NCBI GenBank assembly: GCA_024401865.1 | Contig: JAKSKI010000014.1 | Location: 1 to 33,714 of the forward strand | DNA length: 33,714 nucleotides | Reading direction: 5' to 3' | Source: Bacteroidales bacterium | GTDB taxonomy: Bacteria > Bacteroidota > Bacteroidia > Bacteroidales > UBA932 | Part shown: positions 16,050-24,890 of the stretch, piece after piece | How positions within the stretch are numbered: position 1 is the first letter of the stretch | Layout: every line of letters begins with the position of its first letter | Position numbers and translations under genes: made by a program | The notes under the pieces: generated by a model | Told to the model about the DNA's origin: nothing | The model's database searches: none | The model's input: the letters and a program-made list of their open reading frames with translations, nothing else

Positions 16050-17207
16050 ATGACAAAGAAAATAGGACTCCTCCCGCGCATTATCATCGCCATTGTTCTG
16101 GGTATTGCCTGCGGCTTCGTATTCCCCGGATGGGCTGTTCGCGTCTTTACAACCTTCAACGGCATCTTCAGCCAGTTGCTGGGATTCTTCGTGCCACTCA
16201 TAATCCTCGGCTTCGTGGCTCCCGCCATCTTCGAGCTGAAGGGGCAGGCAGGCAGGATGCTGCTGCTGACAGTCGTCCTGGCCTATGCGTCAACCTGCAT
16301 TTCCGGCACTCTGTCATACCTTACAAGCTCCACGGTGCTGCCGCATATCCTTACCGTCAGCGAACCTGTCGCGCTCGATGCGGAGTCCAACGGTTTTGCT
16401 CCGTACTTTACAATGAATATCCCGCCCATGCTGGACGTGATAGGCGCCATAGTGCTCGCATTCTCGCTCGGGCTGGCGGCATCAGTAATCAAAGGACATA
16501 CTCTGAGGGATTTTCTCACTGACTTCAGGGATGTGATAGAACTTGTCGTCTCCAAACTCATTATCCCGCTGCTGCCCGTCTATATCTTCGGCATATTCCT
16601 CAATATGTCCGCTTCCGGTGCCGTCGCGTCGGTGATGGGACTTTTTGTCAAGGTGATAGTGCTGGTTGTGGTGATGCATATCCTGTGGCTGATTCTGCTG
16701 TTCTGCATCGGAGGTGCAGTTTCCCACAAGAATCCATTCTGGCTGTTGCGCACTATGATTCCTTCGTATGTCACGGCATTGGGAACGCAGTCCTCCGTGG
16801 CGACCATCCCCGTCAATCTCAAGCAGGTCAAGACAATGGGAGTAAGTGAAGAGGTTGCTGACTTCGTGGTCCCCCTGTGCGCCACCATCCATCTGTCCGG
16901 CAGTATTCTCCAGATTACGGCATTCTCTGTGGCGCTGATGATTATGCAGCAGCTGCCGTTCTCGTTCGGATTGTTCCTGGGATTCGTGATGATGCTGGGT
17001 GTGGTTATGGTAGCGGCGCCCGGCGTGCCCGGGGGAGCCATTATGGCGGCTCTTGGCGTGCTGGCTTCCATCTTGGGCTTCTCTCCGGAGAATCAGGCGA
17101 TAATGATATCCTTGTATGTTGCTGTCGACAGTTTCGGGACGGCTACCAACGTGACAGGTGACGGAGTGATAGCTTTGATTGTCGATTCTTTCAGAAAGGA
17201 CAAGTGA
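16050..17207 (+). CDS. SLC1/DAACS-type dicarboxylate or amino-acid symporter
   Basis: A 385-residue, strongly hydrophobic protein with the eight-helix plus two-hairpin pattern of the glutamate transporter family. HP1 carries TALGTQSSVATIPVN (about residues 243-257), TM7 and HP2 carry FVVPLCATIHLSGS, and the TM8 substrate site is NVTGDG (about 368). Relatives are Na+- or H+-coupled importers of glutamate, aspartate, serine or C4-dicarboxylates. The TM8 residue pattern does not settle the substrate. It is slightly shorter than GltP/DctA (about 430). It is in an operon with the HerA-like gene and ettA. Confidence 0.88.
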   Translation: MTKKIGLLPRIIIAIVLGIACGFVFPGWAVRVFTTFNGIFSQLLGFFVPLIILGFVAPAIFELKGQAGRMLLLTVVLAYASTCISGTLSYLTSSTVLPHILTVSEPVALDAESNGFAPYFTMNIPPMLDVIGAIVLAFSLGLAASVIKGHTLRDFLTDFRDVIELVVSKLIIPLLPVYIFGIFLNMSASGAVASVMGLFVKVIVLVVVMHILWLILLFCIGGAVSHKNPFWLLRTMIPSYVTALGTQSSVATIPVNLKQVKTMGVSEEVADFVVPLCATIHLSGSILQITAFSVALMIMQQLPFSFGLFLGFVMMLGVVMVAAPGVPGGAIMAALGVLASILGFSPENQAIMISLYVAVDSFGTATNVTGDGVIALIVDSFRKDK

Positions 17208-17211
17208 CAAT

Positions 17212-18885
17212 ATGGACGAAAAGATAATATTCTCAATGTGCGGTGTGGGCAAAACTCTGCCTCACAATAACAAAACCATCCTCAAGGACATATACCTGAG
17301 TTTCTTCTATGGCGCCAAGATAGGCATAATAGGACTCAACGGTTCGGGCAAGTCCACGCTTCTCAAGATTATCGCGGGAGTGGAGACCGGATACAAGGGG
17401 GAAGTTGTATGGGCGCCGGGATACAGCGTTGGATATCTTGAGCAGGAACCGCAGATGGATCCTGACAAGACTGTGCTTGAAGTGGTGCAGGAGGGGGTTC
17501 AGGATGTTATGGACCTTCTGGCGGAGTACAACGAAATAGGCGCCAGGTTCTGTGAGCCTCTTTCCGACGAGCAGATGAACAGTCTTATCGAACGCCAGGG
17601 TGAACTTACGGAGAAAATCGAGCATTGCGACGGATGGGAAATCGATGCCAGGCTGGAGAGGGCTATGGATGCGCTTCAATGCCCTCCTTCGGATGCGCTG
17701 GTCAGGAATCTTTCCGGTGGTGAACGCCGCCGTGTGGCGCTTTGCCGTCTGCTTCTCAAGCAACCGGATGTCCTTCTGCTGGACGAGCCGACCAACCATC
17801 TGGATACGGAGAGCATACAGTGGCTTGAGGCCCACCTGAAACAATACAAGGGTACGGTCATTGCCGTGACCCACGACAGGTATTTCCTTGACAATGTGGC
17901 GGGATGGATTCTCGAACTTGACAGGGGAGAGGGAATCCCCTGGAAGGGCAATTATTCGGGCTGGCTGGATCAGAAGACCAGGCGTCTGGCACAGGAGGAG
18001 AAGGCTGAAAGCAAGCGTCGCAAGACTCTCGAGAGGGAGCTGGAATGGGCTCGTATGGCTCCGAAGGCGCGACAGGCCAAGCAGAAAGCCCGACTCGGCG
18101 CGTATGAGAAACTGGCTTCGGCGGATACCAGGGAGAAGGAGGCCAACCTTGAAATATACATCCCCAATGGACCTCATCTCGGCAACAAGGTGATAGAGTT
18201 TCACGACGTCAGCAAGGCATTCGGTGACAAACTGCTGTTTGAACACCTTGACTTTGTGCTTCCTCCTGCGGGAATTGTGGGCGTAATCGGCCCCAATGGA
18301 GCCGGCAAGACGACTCTGTTCAGATTGATAATGGGGTTGGAGCGGCCTGACAGCGGCTCGATTGATATAGGAGAGACGGTCAAGATATCTTATGTTGATC
18401 AGCAGCACAAAAGCATCGACCCTGATCTAAGCGTGTATGAAACCATCGCCGGCAATTCCGAATGGATAAGGATGGGGGGAAAGGACATTAATGCACGGGC
18501 CTGGGTCAGCCGCTTCAATTTCAGCGGGGCGGATCAGGAGAAACTGTGCGGTGTGCTGTCCGGTGGCGAACGCAACAGGCTTCATCTGGCGCTGACCCTT
18601 AAGGATGAAGGTAATGTATTACTTCTGGATGAGCCTACTAATGACGTGGATGTCAATACTATACGCGCTCTGGAAGAAGGACTTGACGGCTTTGCCGGAT
18701 GCGCTGTTGTAGTGTCTCACGACCGCTGGTTCCTCGACAGGATAGCCACTCATATACTGGCATTTGAGGGTGACGGGCAGGTTTATTTCTTCGAAGGCAG
18801 TTATTCCGAGTACGAAGAGAACCGCAAGATGCGTCTAGGAGACACTGAACCTAAAAGATTTAAATACCGCAAACTCTCTGATTGA
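17212..18885 (+). CDS. ettA: Energy-dependent translational throttle protein (ABC-F)
   Basis: A 557-residue ABC-F protein. ATG 17212 is 4 nt after the previous stop. Two ATPase cassettes are present: Walker A GLNGSGKST (41-49) and GPNGAGKTT (about 363), signatures LSGGERRR and LSGGERNR, and Walker B LLLDEPTNHLD and LLLDEPTNDVD. EttA-type features include the long arm in domain 1 (about 90-160) and the charged inter-domain linker with ERELEWARMAPKARQ. EttA binds the ribosomal E site and gates the first peptide bond according to ATP/ADP ratio. The stop codon lies inside the terminator hairpin loop. Confidence 0.96.
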   Translation: MDEKIIFSMCGVGKTLPHNNKTILKDIYLSFFYGAKIGIIGLNGSGKSTLLKIIAGVETGYKGEVVWAPGYSVGYLEQEPQMDPDKTVLEVVQEGVQDVMDLLAEYNEIGARFCEPLSDEQMNSLIERQGELTEKIEHCDGWEIDARLERAMDALQCPPSDALVRNLSGGERRRVALCRLLLKQPDVLLLDEPTNHLDTESIQWLEAHLKQYKGTVIAVTHDRYFLDNVAGWILELDRGEGIPWKGNYSGWLDQKTRRLAQEEKAESKRRKTLERELEWARMAPKARQAKQKARLGAYEKLASADTREKEANLEIYIPNGPHLGNKVIEFHDVSKAFGDKLLFEHLDFVLPPAGIVGVIGPNGAGKTTLFRLIMGLERPDSGSIDIGETVKISYVDQQHKSIDPDLSVYETIAGNSEWIRMGGKDINARAWVSRFNFSGADQEKLCGVLSGGERNRLHLALTLKDEGNVLLLDEPTNDVDVNTIRALEEGLDGFAGCAVVVSHDRWFLDRIATHILAFEGDGQVYFFEGSYSEYEENRKMRLGDTEPKRFKYRKLSD

Positions 18886-18906
18886 CAGAGCGTCTGCGGT
18901 ATTTAA
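18860..18906. terminator. Terminator overlapping the ettA 3' end
   Basis: A 12-bp perfect stem (TTAAATACCGCA/TGCGGTATTTAA) with an inner CTCTG/CAGAG helix. The ettA stop TGA (18883-18885) is in the apical loop. The T-tract is weak on the plus strand; on the minus strand the arm is followed by TCTTTT. It may serve both ettA and the convergent aldolase-like gene. Confidence 0.7.
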
Positions 18907-18926
18907 TTAAACCAAAGATAAGTATC

Positions 18927-20231
18927 TTATTCTCCAACATGGAAGGCCACTCTGAGGTCTTCCACTTCTTCATCCGTGATGGGCTGAAGCTTGCCAAGCG
19001 GCTTGGCGAGAATCAGTGACTTGGCTGCGAATTCCGCTACCTCCAAACGGTCGAATGCATTTATGAGCGAATTGGATGCTACTATGACAGAGTCGTTTGA
19101 CAGCATGGCGCAGGGACGTGTCTTGAACATTTCGGCCATCTCATCCATCTGCCTGTACTGCGCTCCGAAGGGGAACTTGGGGACGTCCTGGAGGAATATC
19201 CAGCTCTCCGGTATGGTGCGAACGTCAAATTTGGCATCTGTCGTGCAGAATCCCATCAGTGACGGGCACTGTGTGATTATTATGGCGTTGACCTTCGGAT
19301 TGCGTCTGTAGATCTCATAATGAAGCGCTGCGGAGTGGCTTGGAGTCTTGCCTGCTTCCGCCATTCCGTCCTTGATCTGAACGATATCTTCTTCGTCGAT
19401 ATCCCAGCGCTGTATGCCCGGAGGAGTGATGAGGAAGTCGTTGCCTCTCCATCGGACTGATACGGTGCCGTAACTGCTGCTCATCAGTCTCTGGTCGCAG
19501 GCCCTGCGTACGAGCTTGCAGATGTCGGCCCTGATTGCCCTTTCGTCAGAGGGGTGTTCGACGTTCATAAAGTGCTGGAAGTCATTGGGCAGGTGAGTTT
19601 CGATATACTGCAGTTGCTCGTCTGTGAGATAGTTGGGCTTGCCGAGTGTCTTGGCGTTGAGAATGGTACGGGCGCAGAGCTCGAGGGTCTCGAACCTCTG
19701 ATATGCATCTGCGATGTCGTCTCCGCAGAGCACGACGCCGTGATTCTCCATTATCACCGCCTTGTATTCCGGATTTTTCTTGAATTCGGCCGCAATCTTC
19801 TCTCCCAGAGCTTCGCTTCCGGGAATATCATATGGTGCAAATCCTATGGGACCGCATACGTAGCGGGCCTGAGGGATGATGCTGGTATCGGGAATCTGAT
19901 GAACTATGCTGAACGTGACGAGTCCGGGAGGATGTGCGTGGATGACAGAGTGGATCTTGGGGCGCATTTTGTAAATGGCCTTGTGGAAAGGATATTCGGA
20001 AGAAGGTCTGTGCGGGCCTATGATAGTACCGTCCGCCTTTACGCACATTATGTCGGAAGCCTTCAGGGAACCCTTGTCAATACCGGCCGGAGTAATCCAC
20101 ATATCACCGTTGTCGTCCATAATGGACAGGTTGCCTCCGGATGTGGTTGTGAGGCCGCTGCGATAAATCCTGCCTATGATCAGCACAAGCTGGTCTGCGG
20201 GATGCATTAATTTTGTGTTCAACTGTTTCAT
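18927..20231 (-). CDS. Tandem class II aldolase/adducin protein, second half degenerate
   Basis: A 434-residue protein made of two class II aldolase/adducin domains. Domain 1 (about 1-210) is complete: SGGNLS, TPAGIDKGS, PSSEYPFH with catalytic Glu79, zinc ligands His98 and His100 in HAHPP, and His164 in ENHG. Domain 2 (about 225-434) keeps the scaffold (SSSYGTVSVR, TPPGIQRWD) but reads PSHSAALH at the Glu site, TQCPS at HAHP and SNDS at ENHG. Active relatives cleave sugar phosphates such as fuculose-1-P or rhamnulose-1-P, or epimerise ribulose-5-P. The substrate here is unknown, and no sugar kinase or isomerase is adjacent. Confidence 0.85.
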   Translation of the reverse strand: MKQLNTKLMHPADQLVLIIGRIYRSGLTTTSGGNLSIMDDNGDMWITPAGIDKGSLKASDIMCVKADGTIIGPHRPSSEYPFHKAIYKMRPKIHSVIHAHPPGLVTFSIVHQIPDTSIIPQARYVCGPIGFAPYDIPGSEALGEKIAAEFKKNPEYKAVIMENHGVVLCGDDIADAYQRFETLELCARTILNAKTLGKPNYLTDEQLQYIETHLPNDFQHFMNVEHPSDERAIRADICKLVRRACDQRLMSSSYGTVSVRWRGNDFLITPPGIQRWDIDEEDIVQIKDGMAEAGKTPSHSAALHYEIYRRNPKVNAIIITQCPSLMGFCTTDAKFDVRTIPESWIFLQDVPKFPFGAQYRQMDEMAEMFKTRPCAMLSNDSVIVASNSLINAFDRLEVAEFAAKSLILAKPLGKLQPITDEEVEDLRVAFHVGE

Positions 20232-20236
20232 ACCGG

Positions 20237-20244
20237 CAAAGATA
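20237..20244 (-). promoter_or_regulatory. -7 promoter box of the aldolase-like gene
   Basis: Minus-strand TATCTTTG, then CCGGT, then ATG: a 5-nt gap that predicts leaderless initiation. The 45 nt upstream are very AT-rich. Confidence 0.65.
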
Positions 20245-20290
20245 GTAAAAATTTTTTAATATTTATTAAAAATCCTTAATAAACGGGTCG

Positions 20291-21028
20291 CTAAGCAGAG
20301 GTTGTAACCCCGTCCTCACTCACGTGATTAGGAGCCACTGGTCTGTAGAGCCATTCTTCGGTACTGAATTTGCTGTCGCTCAAGGTCTGGATCTCATTGA
20401 GATTCTCTTGGCTCAAATGTATGCAGTCGTCATTGCCTGCCATGATTTCGTGAAGTTTGGACTGCAACAGGTCCAAAGAGGGATACTGGGGGAGATAGTC
20501 CTTCAGGTTGGTCACCCTGCTGCGGACTGACGCTATGCCTTTGCGTGTAAGTTTGCTGTCCGGAGTGGAGAGGGCTTTGGTGAGCGTATCGATGTCTACG
20601 TCATACATCAGTGTGCCGTGTACTATGGTTCTGTCTTTCCATACCCTTTTGGCGTAACCGGAGATCTTTTTGCCGTCCACGAAGATGTCATTGCGTCCGG
20701 TCTGTTCGGCGTCAAGTCCAAGTGAACGGAGAGCGTCGACAAAAGGGGTGGTGTCCACATTGTGTCCGATGATTGAGTAGTTCATATTCTGAAGGTCGTG
20801 GTATACGGCTCCTCCTCCGGTGACGCGTCGAGCCAGCATAATGCCGTGTTCCTTGAGATAGGGCAGGTTGACCTCCTGTTCGGCGTCCTGATTGAGGCCT
20901 ATAATAACCGAAGGGCGATTGCGCCACAGATAGAAAACCGGCTCTGTAACGTCAAGATGCTCCAGGCACCATTCGTCAAAAGCCATATTATAGTGAGGAT
21001 CCGTATTGTTGTTTATCAGATATTTCAT
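20291..21028 (-). CDS. lplA: Lipoate-protein ligase A
   Basis: A 245-residue protein from ATG 21028, preferred over an in-frame ATG nine codons upstream because LplA proteins begin at MKYL. Motifs are RRVTGGGAVYHD (67-78), DIFVDGKKISGYAKR with catalytic Lys121, and HGTLMYDVD. It adenylates lipoate and transfers it to lipoyl domains. It is shorter than E. coli LplA (about 340), with little of the C-terminal accessory domain. GcvH, encoded in this window, is a likely target. It is transcribed in the same direction as the aldolase-like gene, which has its own promoter. Confidence 0.9.
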   Translation of the reverse strand: MKYLINNNTDPHYNMAFDEWCLEHLDVTEPVFYLWRNRPSVIIGLNQDAEQEVNLPYLKEHGIMLARRVTGGGAVYHDLQNMNYSIIGHNVDTTPFVDALRSLGLDAEQTGRNDIFVDGKKISGYAKRVWKDRTIVHGTLMYDVDIDTLTKALSTPDSKLTRKGIASVRSRVTNLKDYLPQYPSLDLLQSKLHEIMAGNDDCIHLSQENLNEIQTLSDSKFSTEEWLYRPVAPNHVSEDGVTTSA

Positions 21029-21084
21029 ACTGCTGAATATTAACGCATAAAACAAATTAGCTAACTATTATAACAAAAATGTTA

Positions 21085-21663
21085 TCAGTAATTTGCGCAT
21101 AAATCCGAGGCTATTTGTACCAGAACCGACTTGAGTTCTGGGTGCGAGGGGATGTGTCGGCCGTGATATCTGACCGAACATCCGGGATAGTGACTTTCGA
21201 ACTCTTCGAGGCAGTTGACTATCTCGTCCTGGTCGGCAAACATCGCTCTGGTCATTGAAATTTCGGTGGAGACAATGCCGTTGAACTGGTGTTGTTCAAG
21301 GGCGAGATATCTGTCGCATAGATCTTCTGAGATTGTGAATGACAGCGCTCCGTCGCGTCTGGGGGAGAGGTATTTCACTTCACCTGTCATTGTCCGCATA
21401 ATTTCAGAGGGGTGGAATGCGGGGTTGATCAGAATCTTGCGGTAACCGCGCAGCATCTGGGCCCAGAATCCACCCATCGAGTGCCCTACGACAAGGTCGG
21501 GGTGTTCTTCGTTGCAAATTGCCTCCAGCATCCCCAGGGCCTCGTCCGGGTCTATTGGGATATCGGGGGATATGACATCGCACGGGCGGAGAAGGTGGTG
21601 CAGTGATGCCGCCGTCTTGAATGCCCCTGATGAGGCCAATCCGTGAAGAAATAGCGCCTTCAA
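21085..21663 (-). CDS. YqiA/UPF0227-like alpha/beta hydrolase
   Basis: A 192-residue protein with LFLHGLASSG at the N-terminus (oxyanion loop), nucleophile Ser62 in GHSMGG, an acidic ADQDEIV near 145 and a terminal YHGRHIPSHPEL that supplies the His. The size and HGL-GHSMGG spacing match the YqiA/YcfP esterase group; the substrate is unknown. The start codon is TTG, 2 nt after the stop of the upstream phosphodiesterase gene, with AGGAAA just before it inside that gene's end. Tight coupling with the phosphodiesterase suggests lipid or phospholipid breakdown. Confidence 0.82.
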   Translation of the reverse strand: MKALFLHGLASSGAFKTAASLHHLLRPCDVISPDIPIDPDEALGMLEAICNEEHPDLVVGHSMGGFWAQMLRGYRKILINPAFHPSEIMRTMTGEVKYLSPRRDGALSFTISEDLCDRYLALEQHQFNGIVSTEISMTRAMFADQDEIVNCLEEFESHYPGCSVRYHGRHIPSHPELKSVLVQIASDLCANY

Positions 21664-21665
21664 GA

Positions 21666-22754
21666 TTATTTCCTGTAGATATTGAGCCTGAAGCGGTCAA
21701 TAGAGCATCCGGGGCTGTCTTCTGCCGGGACAACAGACACTGACGGTTCGGTGTTATAGATTCTGTATCCAAGTCGGATTTCTTCACCTCCGTTATTTAT
21801 GTCGTATACTTTATCGGAACCGTTAACTGATAGCGTGTAATGTCCTGTGCAACTGATATTTATTGTCATACAGGCGAATTCTTCTCTCGGCCAGGTGCGC
21901 TCAATGGAAACAGAGTCGGTGCAGTCGAAGCTTACCGTGGGCTTGTCACCTTCCATGGGGAACCAGCAGAAGTCGCTCAAAATGATTTCCGCTCCGTTGG
22001 ATATTGCTTCCATCTCGTGGGGGGCGGGGAAGATGGAGGATTGGGTGGTATATCCGGCGGCTCTCAAACTGTCGCAAACCGTCTTGCGCATCAGCGGGTA
22101 GTGCATTGACGAGATGCCGCAACTGCCTCCGATCGAATCGAGCTTTTCGATGAGCTGTGCTGCGCTGAGGCCGTATAGATGCTTCTTGGGCGAATATAAT
22201 ATCAGCACGTCGGAATCGAGCGCCCTGACTCTCTTGCAGAGTTCGTAATCCTCGGTGAAGGCTATCCAGTTGCTGCCAAGACGCTCGGATGCCGCTATGT
22301 ATCCTTCGTATATGTCGCAGTGGAGAATGGGTTTGATGCCTTCTCGCTCACACGCGTCCATGAATTCGGCAAATGTGGGTATGCATTTGCGGCACGAAAT
22401 GGTATCTGATGCGAATATGTAATTGTTTCTCAGCGTGTTGAAATCCGTCTCCTTAACCTTTACTTTCTCTTCGATAGGAGAATAGTCGGATGCGTTCCTC
22501 ATCGTTCTGTTGATGGTGCCGTCGTGCATCAGTACCAGAACGCTGTCGAGAGTGAACTTGACGTCGCATTCGATGGTGGGATAGCCGTACCTGGCTGCCA
22601 TAGTCACACCGTCAACGCTATTCTCGGGGATGAAATTCTCAATCCAGCATCCGCGGTGTGCGAAAGTCACGGGATATGCTTCATTGTAATTGTCAACGCT
22701 GCAGGAGGCGGTGCCCAGTACTGTCAGCAAAAAGGGTATAAGATACTTTTTCAT
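21666..22754 (-). CDS. Glycerophosphodiester phosphodiesterase-family lipoprotein
   Basis: A 362-residue protein with a lipoprotein signal (TASC, Cys18). The GDPD barrel has HRG (33-35), IPENS, ECDVKFTLDS (Glu62, Asp64) and MHDGTINRT (His77, Asp78), the catalytic and metal residues of the family, and ends near LSDFCWFP. A further 85 residues at the C-terminus look like a small beta domain. It probably hydrolyses glycerophosphodiesters such as deacylated phospholipids in the periplasm or at the surface. The promoter lies 4 nt before the ATG. First gene of a pair with the YqiA-like hydrolase. Confidence 0.9.
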   Translation of the reverse strand: MKKYLIPFLLTVLGTASCSVDNYNEAYPVTFAHRGCWIENFIPENSVDGVTMAARYGYPTIECDVKFTLDSVLVLMHDGTINRTMRNASDYSPIEEKVKVKETDFNTLRNNYIFASDTISCRKCIPTFAEFMDACEREGIKPILHCDIYEGYIAASERLGSNWIAFTEDYELCKRVRALDSDVLILYSPKKHLYGLSAAQLIEKLDSIGGSCGISSMHYPLMRKTVCDSLRAAGYTTQSSIFPAPHEMEAISNGAEIILSDFCWFPMEGDKPTVSFDCTDSVSIERTWPREEFACMTINISCTGHYTLSVNGSDKVYDINNGGEEIRLGYRIYNTEPSVSVVPAEDSPGCSIDRFRLNIYRK

Positions 22755-22758
22755 AATA

Positions 22759-22785
22759 CAAATATACCTAATTTTAGTATATTTG
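22759..22785. promoter_or_regulatory. Divergent mirror-image promoter pair
   Basis: Minus-strand TATATTTG (22766-22759) serves the phosphodiesterase gene, 4 nt before its ATG. Plus-strand TATATTTG (22778-22785) serves the sialidase gene, 25 nt before its ATG. The two boxes form a 9-bp inverted repeat (CAAATATAC/GTATATTTG) with a 9-nt spacer. Polymerases could hardly occupy both at once. Confidence 0.65.
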
Positions 22786-22810
22786 TAAGAAGCCTGGCAT
22801 TATTAACGCT

Positions 22811-24889
22811 ATGAAATTCCGTCACTCTCTGCCTTTGTTGCTCTCATTGGCCCTGTCTGCTTGTACGGGACAGCCAAGTCTTGACGTCGCCGTCTCTCGG
22901 GAGACTGAATTCACGGGACGCGGCAACGATGCGGAGCCGCTGCTCTATGTCAGCATTACGCCGGGTTCTCCCTGCCGCATCAATAGTTTTGACGTAGCCC
23001 TTACCGGTGATGTGTCCGATGTCGGTGCGTTGAGCGTGACGAGTCACGGGGAGGTCCTTCAAAAGGTCAAGATTGTCCCCGGCAGGGACCGTTACCGACT
23101 TCGCTTCGGCCGCAAACTGTATGGCAACGATATGTTTGAGATATGCGCCGACGTCAGTATGTCATCCCGCGAAGGCGACAGAATCGGAGCGGAACTGCTT
23201 GCCGTCAATGCCGGAGGCGATGCGGTCGTGCCGGATAGGCCTGTTCCCGGAGCCCGGGAGGTGCTGCTTTGCCGCAAACTCATATATAAACCCGGAGATT
23301 TCGGCTCCACGCATTGGCGCATTCCCGCGATACGCCAGTTGTCCGACGGCACACTTCTCATAGTCAACGATCAGCGCAATGACAGCGAACTCGACCTTCC
23401 CCAACGCATCGACATAGTAAGCCGCTTCAGTACGGACGGCGGTTTCACCTGGAGCGAACCCTGTTATGTGGCACGAAATGGAGGCCCCATGTACGGATAC
23501 GGAGATCCCAGCCTTGTCGAGACAGAGGACGGTACAGTGATATGTATGTTTGCTGGAGGCGAGAGGTTTATGCGTTCGGACAGGGACAACAGGCAACGCT
23601 CATATTATGCTGTCAGCAAGGATTTCGGGCGCAGCTGGAGCGAACCGGTGGAGATTACCGATATCGTTTGGGGTGACAATCCGGACAATCCCGTATGCCG
23701 GAGGTATCATTCTTCCTTCTTTACCAGCGGCAATGATCTTCTTGTGACCAGGGGACCGTACAAAGGCAGGATTATGGTTGCCAACGTCGCGGCGGCAGGA
23801 CCTCAGTCCGTACTTTACAACCACGCGGTGTATTCGGATGACTGCGGCAGGACCTGGCACGTTTCGGATGTGGCTTTCGGTGGCGGGGCCGATGAGGCCA
23901 AACTGATTCAGCTCAAGGACGGGAGAATACTGATGACCACACGGCAGAAAGGTCCCAAGGCGTATGTGCTGTCCCAAGACGGTGGTCATACATGGAGCGA
24001 GCCGGGATACTGGGACAATCTCGACGTCTCGAACTGCAACGGCGATATCATACGATACAATGATGATATAATCCTGCTGAGTGTGCCTTCGGTCAAGGAG
24101 AGACTGGATATAGGCGTATATGTCAGCTATGACGAGACCCGTTCGTGGTCTGAAGGCAAGGTGATATGCCACGGAAGTTCGATGTATTCGTCTCTTGCCG
24201 TACTGTCTGACGGTACGGTCGGCATTTATTTCGAGAAAGGTACGGACGGCAGGGAATTGTGGTATGAGAATGTCTCCCTTGGATGGCTGACTGAATCGGA
24301 GCCTCCTGTGCCTGTGCCGGAAGGCGTCCGGTTATGGGAGGGCGGGCCACTCTGGGCGGAATTCAACGTAGGCGCGTCCGCTCCGTCCGAGTCCGGCAGC
24401 TATTTTGCCTGGGGTGAAGTGCGCCCCAAGACATATTTCGGGTGGAACCGTTACAAACTGTGCGACGGATTGAGCACACAACTCAACAAGTATTGTACTT
24501 CGGCGACATACGGCAAGGTGGATGGCCGGACTCTTCTGGAGAATTCCGATGATGCAGCCTCGGCAATATTCGGCCCGGGATGGAAAGTGCCGTCCAGAAG
24601 TGAATGGGCGGAATTGACCGAACGTTGCAAATGGGAGTGGACCACTCTGGACGGGGTGAACGGATATAAGGTCACAGGTGAGGGCGGAGCGGAAATATTC
24701 ATTCCTACGACAGGCTATTATTCTGGCTCCTACCTCAAGGAATGTGGAAGTTTCGGCTATTACTGGACTTCGGAGACGGATTCCGAATATCCTTATTTTG
24801 CCTGGGATTTCTATTTGCAGCAGGCGGGTCGTGGCTGCTATCGCGGTGGCCGGGACAACGGACGTTGCATACGTGCAGTCAAGTATTGA
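22811..24889 (+). CDS. Exo-alpha-sialidase (GH33) fused to a FISUMP domain, lipoprotein
   Basis: A 692-residue protein with lipobox LSAC (Cys18). An N-terminal beta domain (about 25-150) of the kind found before Bacteroidota sialidases is followed by a six-bladed propeller: WRIP arginine motif (Arg170), an acidic region NDSELDLPQ (about 190), and Asp boxes such as STDGGFTW, SKDFGRSW, SDDCGRTW and SQDGGHTW. The tyrosine/Glu end is MYSSLAVLSDG with IYFEKG. From about residue 505 there is a FISUMP (Fibrobacter succinogenes major paralogue) domain: WAEFNVGAS, YFAWGE, WKVPSRSEW, PTTGYYSG, YYWTSE. It probably releases sialic acid from host glycans at the cell surface. GH28 follows 1 nt later. Confidence 0.88.
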   Translation: MKFRHSLPLLLSLALSACTGQPSLDVAVSRETEFTGRGNDAEPLLYVSITPGSPCRINSFDVALTGDVSDVGALSVTSHGEVLQKVKIVPGRDRYRLRFGRKLYGNDMFEICADVSMSSREGDRIGAELLAVNAGGDAVVPDRPVPGAREVLLCRKLIYKPGDFGSTHWRIPAIRQLSDGTLLIVNDQRNDSELDLPQRIDIVSRFSTDGGFTWSEPCYVARNGGPMYGYGDPSLVETEDGTVICMFAGGERFMRSDRDNRQRSYYAVSKDFGRSWSEPVEITDIVWGDNPDNPVCRRYHSSFFTSGNDLLVTRGPYKGRIMVANVAAAGPQSVLYNHAVYSDDCGRTWHVSDVAFGGGADEAKLIQLKDGRILMTTRQKGPKAYVLSQDGGHTWSEPGYWDNLDVSNCNGDIIRYNDDIILLSVPSVKERLDIGVYVSYDETRSWSEGKVICHGSSMYSSLAVLSDGTVGIYFEKGTDGRELWYENVSLGWLTESEPPVPVPEGVRLWEGGPLWAEFNVGASAPSESGSYFAWGEVRPKTYFGWNRYKLCDGLSTQLNKYCTSATYGKVDGRTLLENSDDAASAIFGPGWKVPSRSEWAELTERCKWEWTTLDGVNGYKVTGEGGAEIFIPTTGYYSGSYLKECGSFGYYWTSETDSEYPYFAWDFYLQQAGRGCYRGGRDNGRCIRAVKY

Positions 24890-24890
24890 T

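Noticed and set aside
24325..24889. Diversity-generating retroelement target (lectin-like C-terminus)
   Set aside because: FISUMP domains may share a lectin-like fold, but there is no reverse transcriptase or template repeat in the window.
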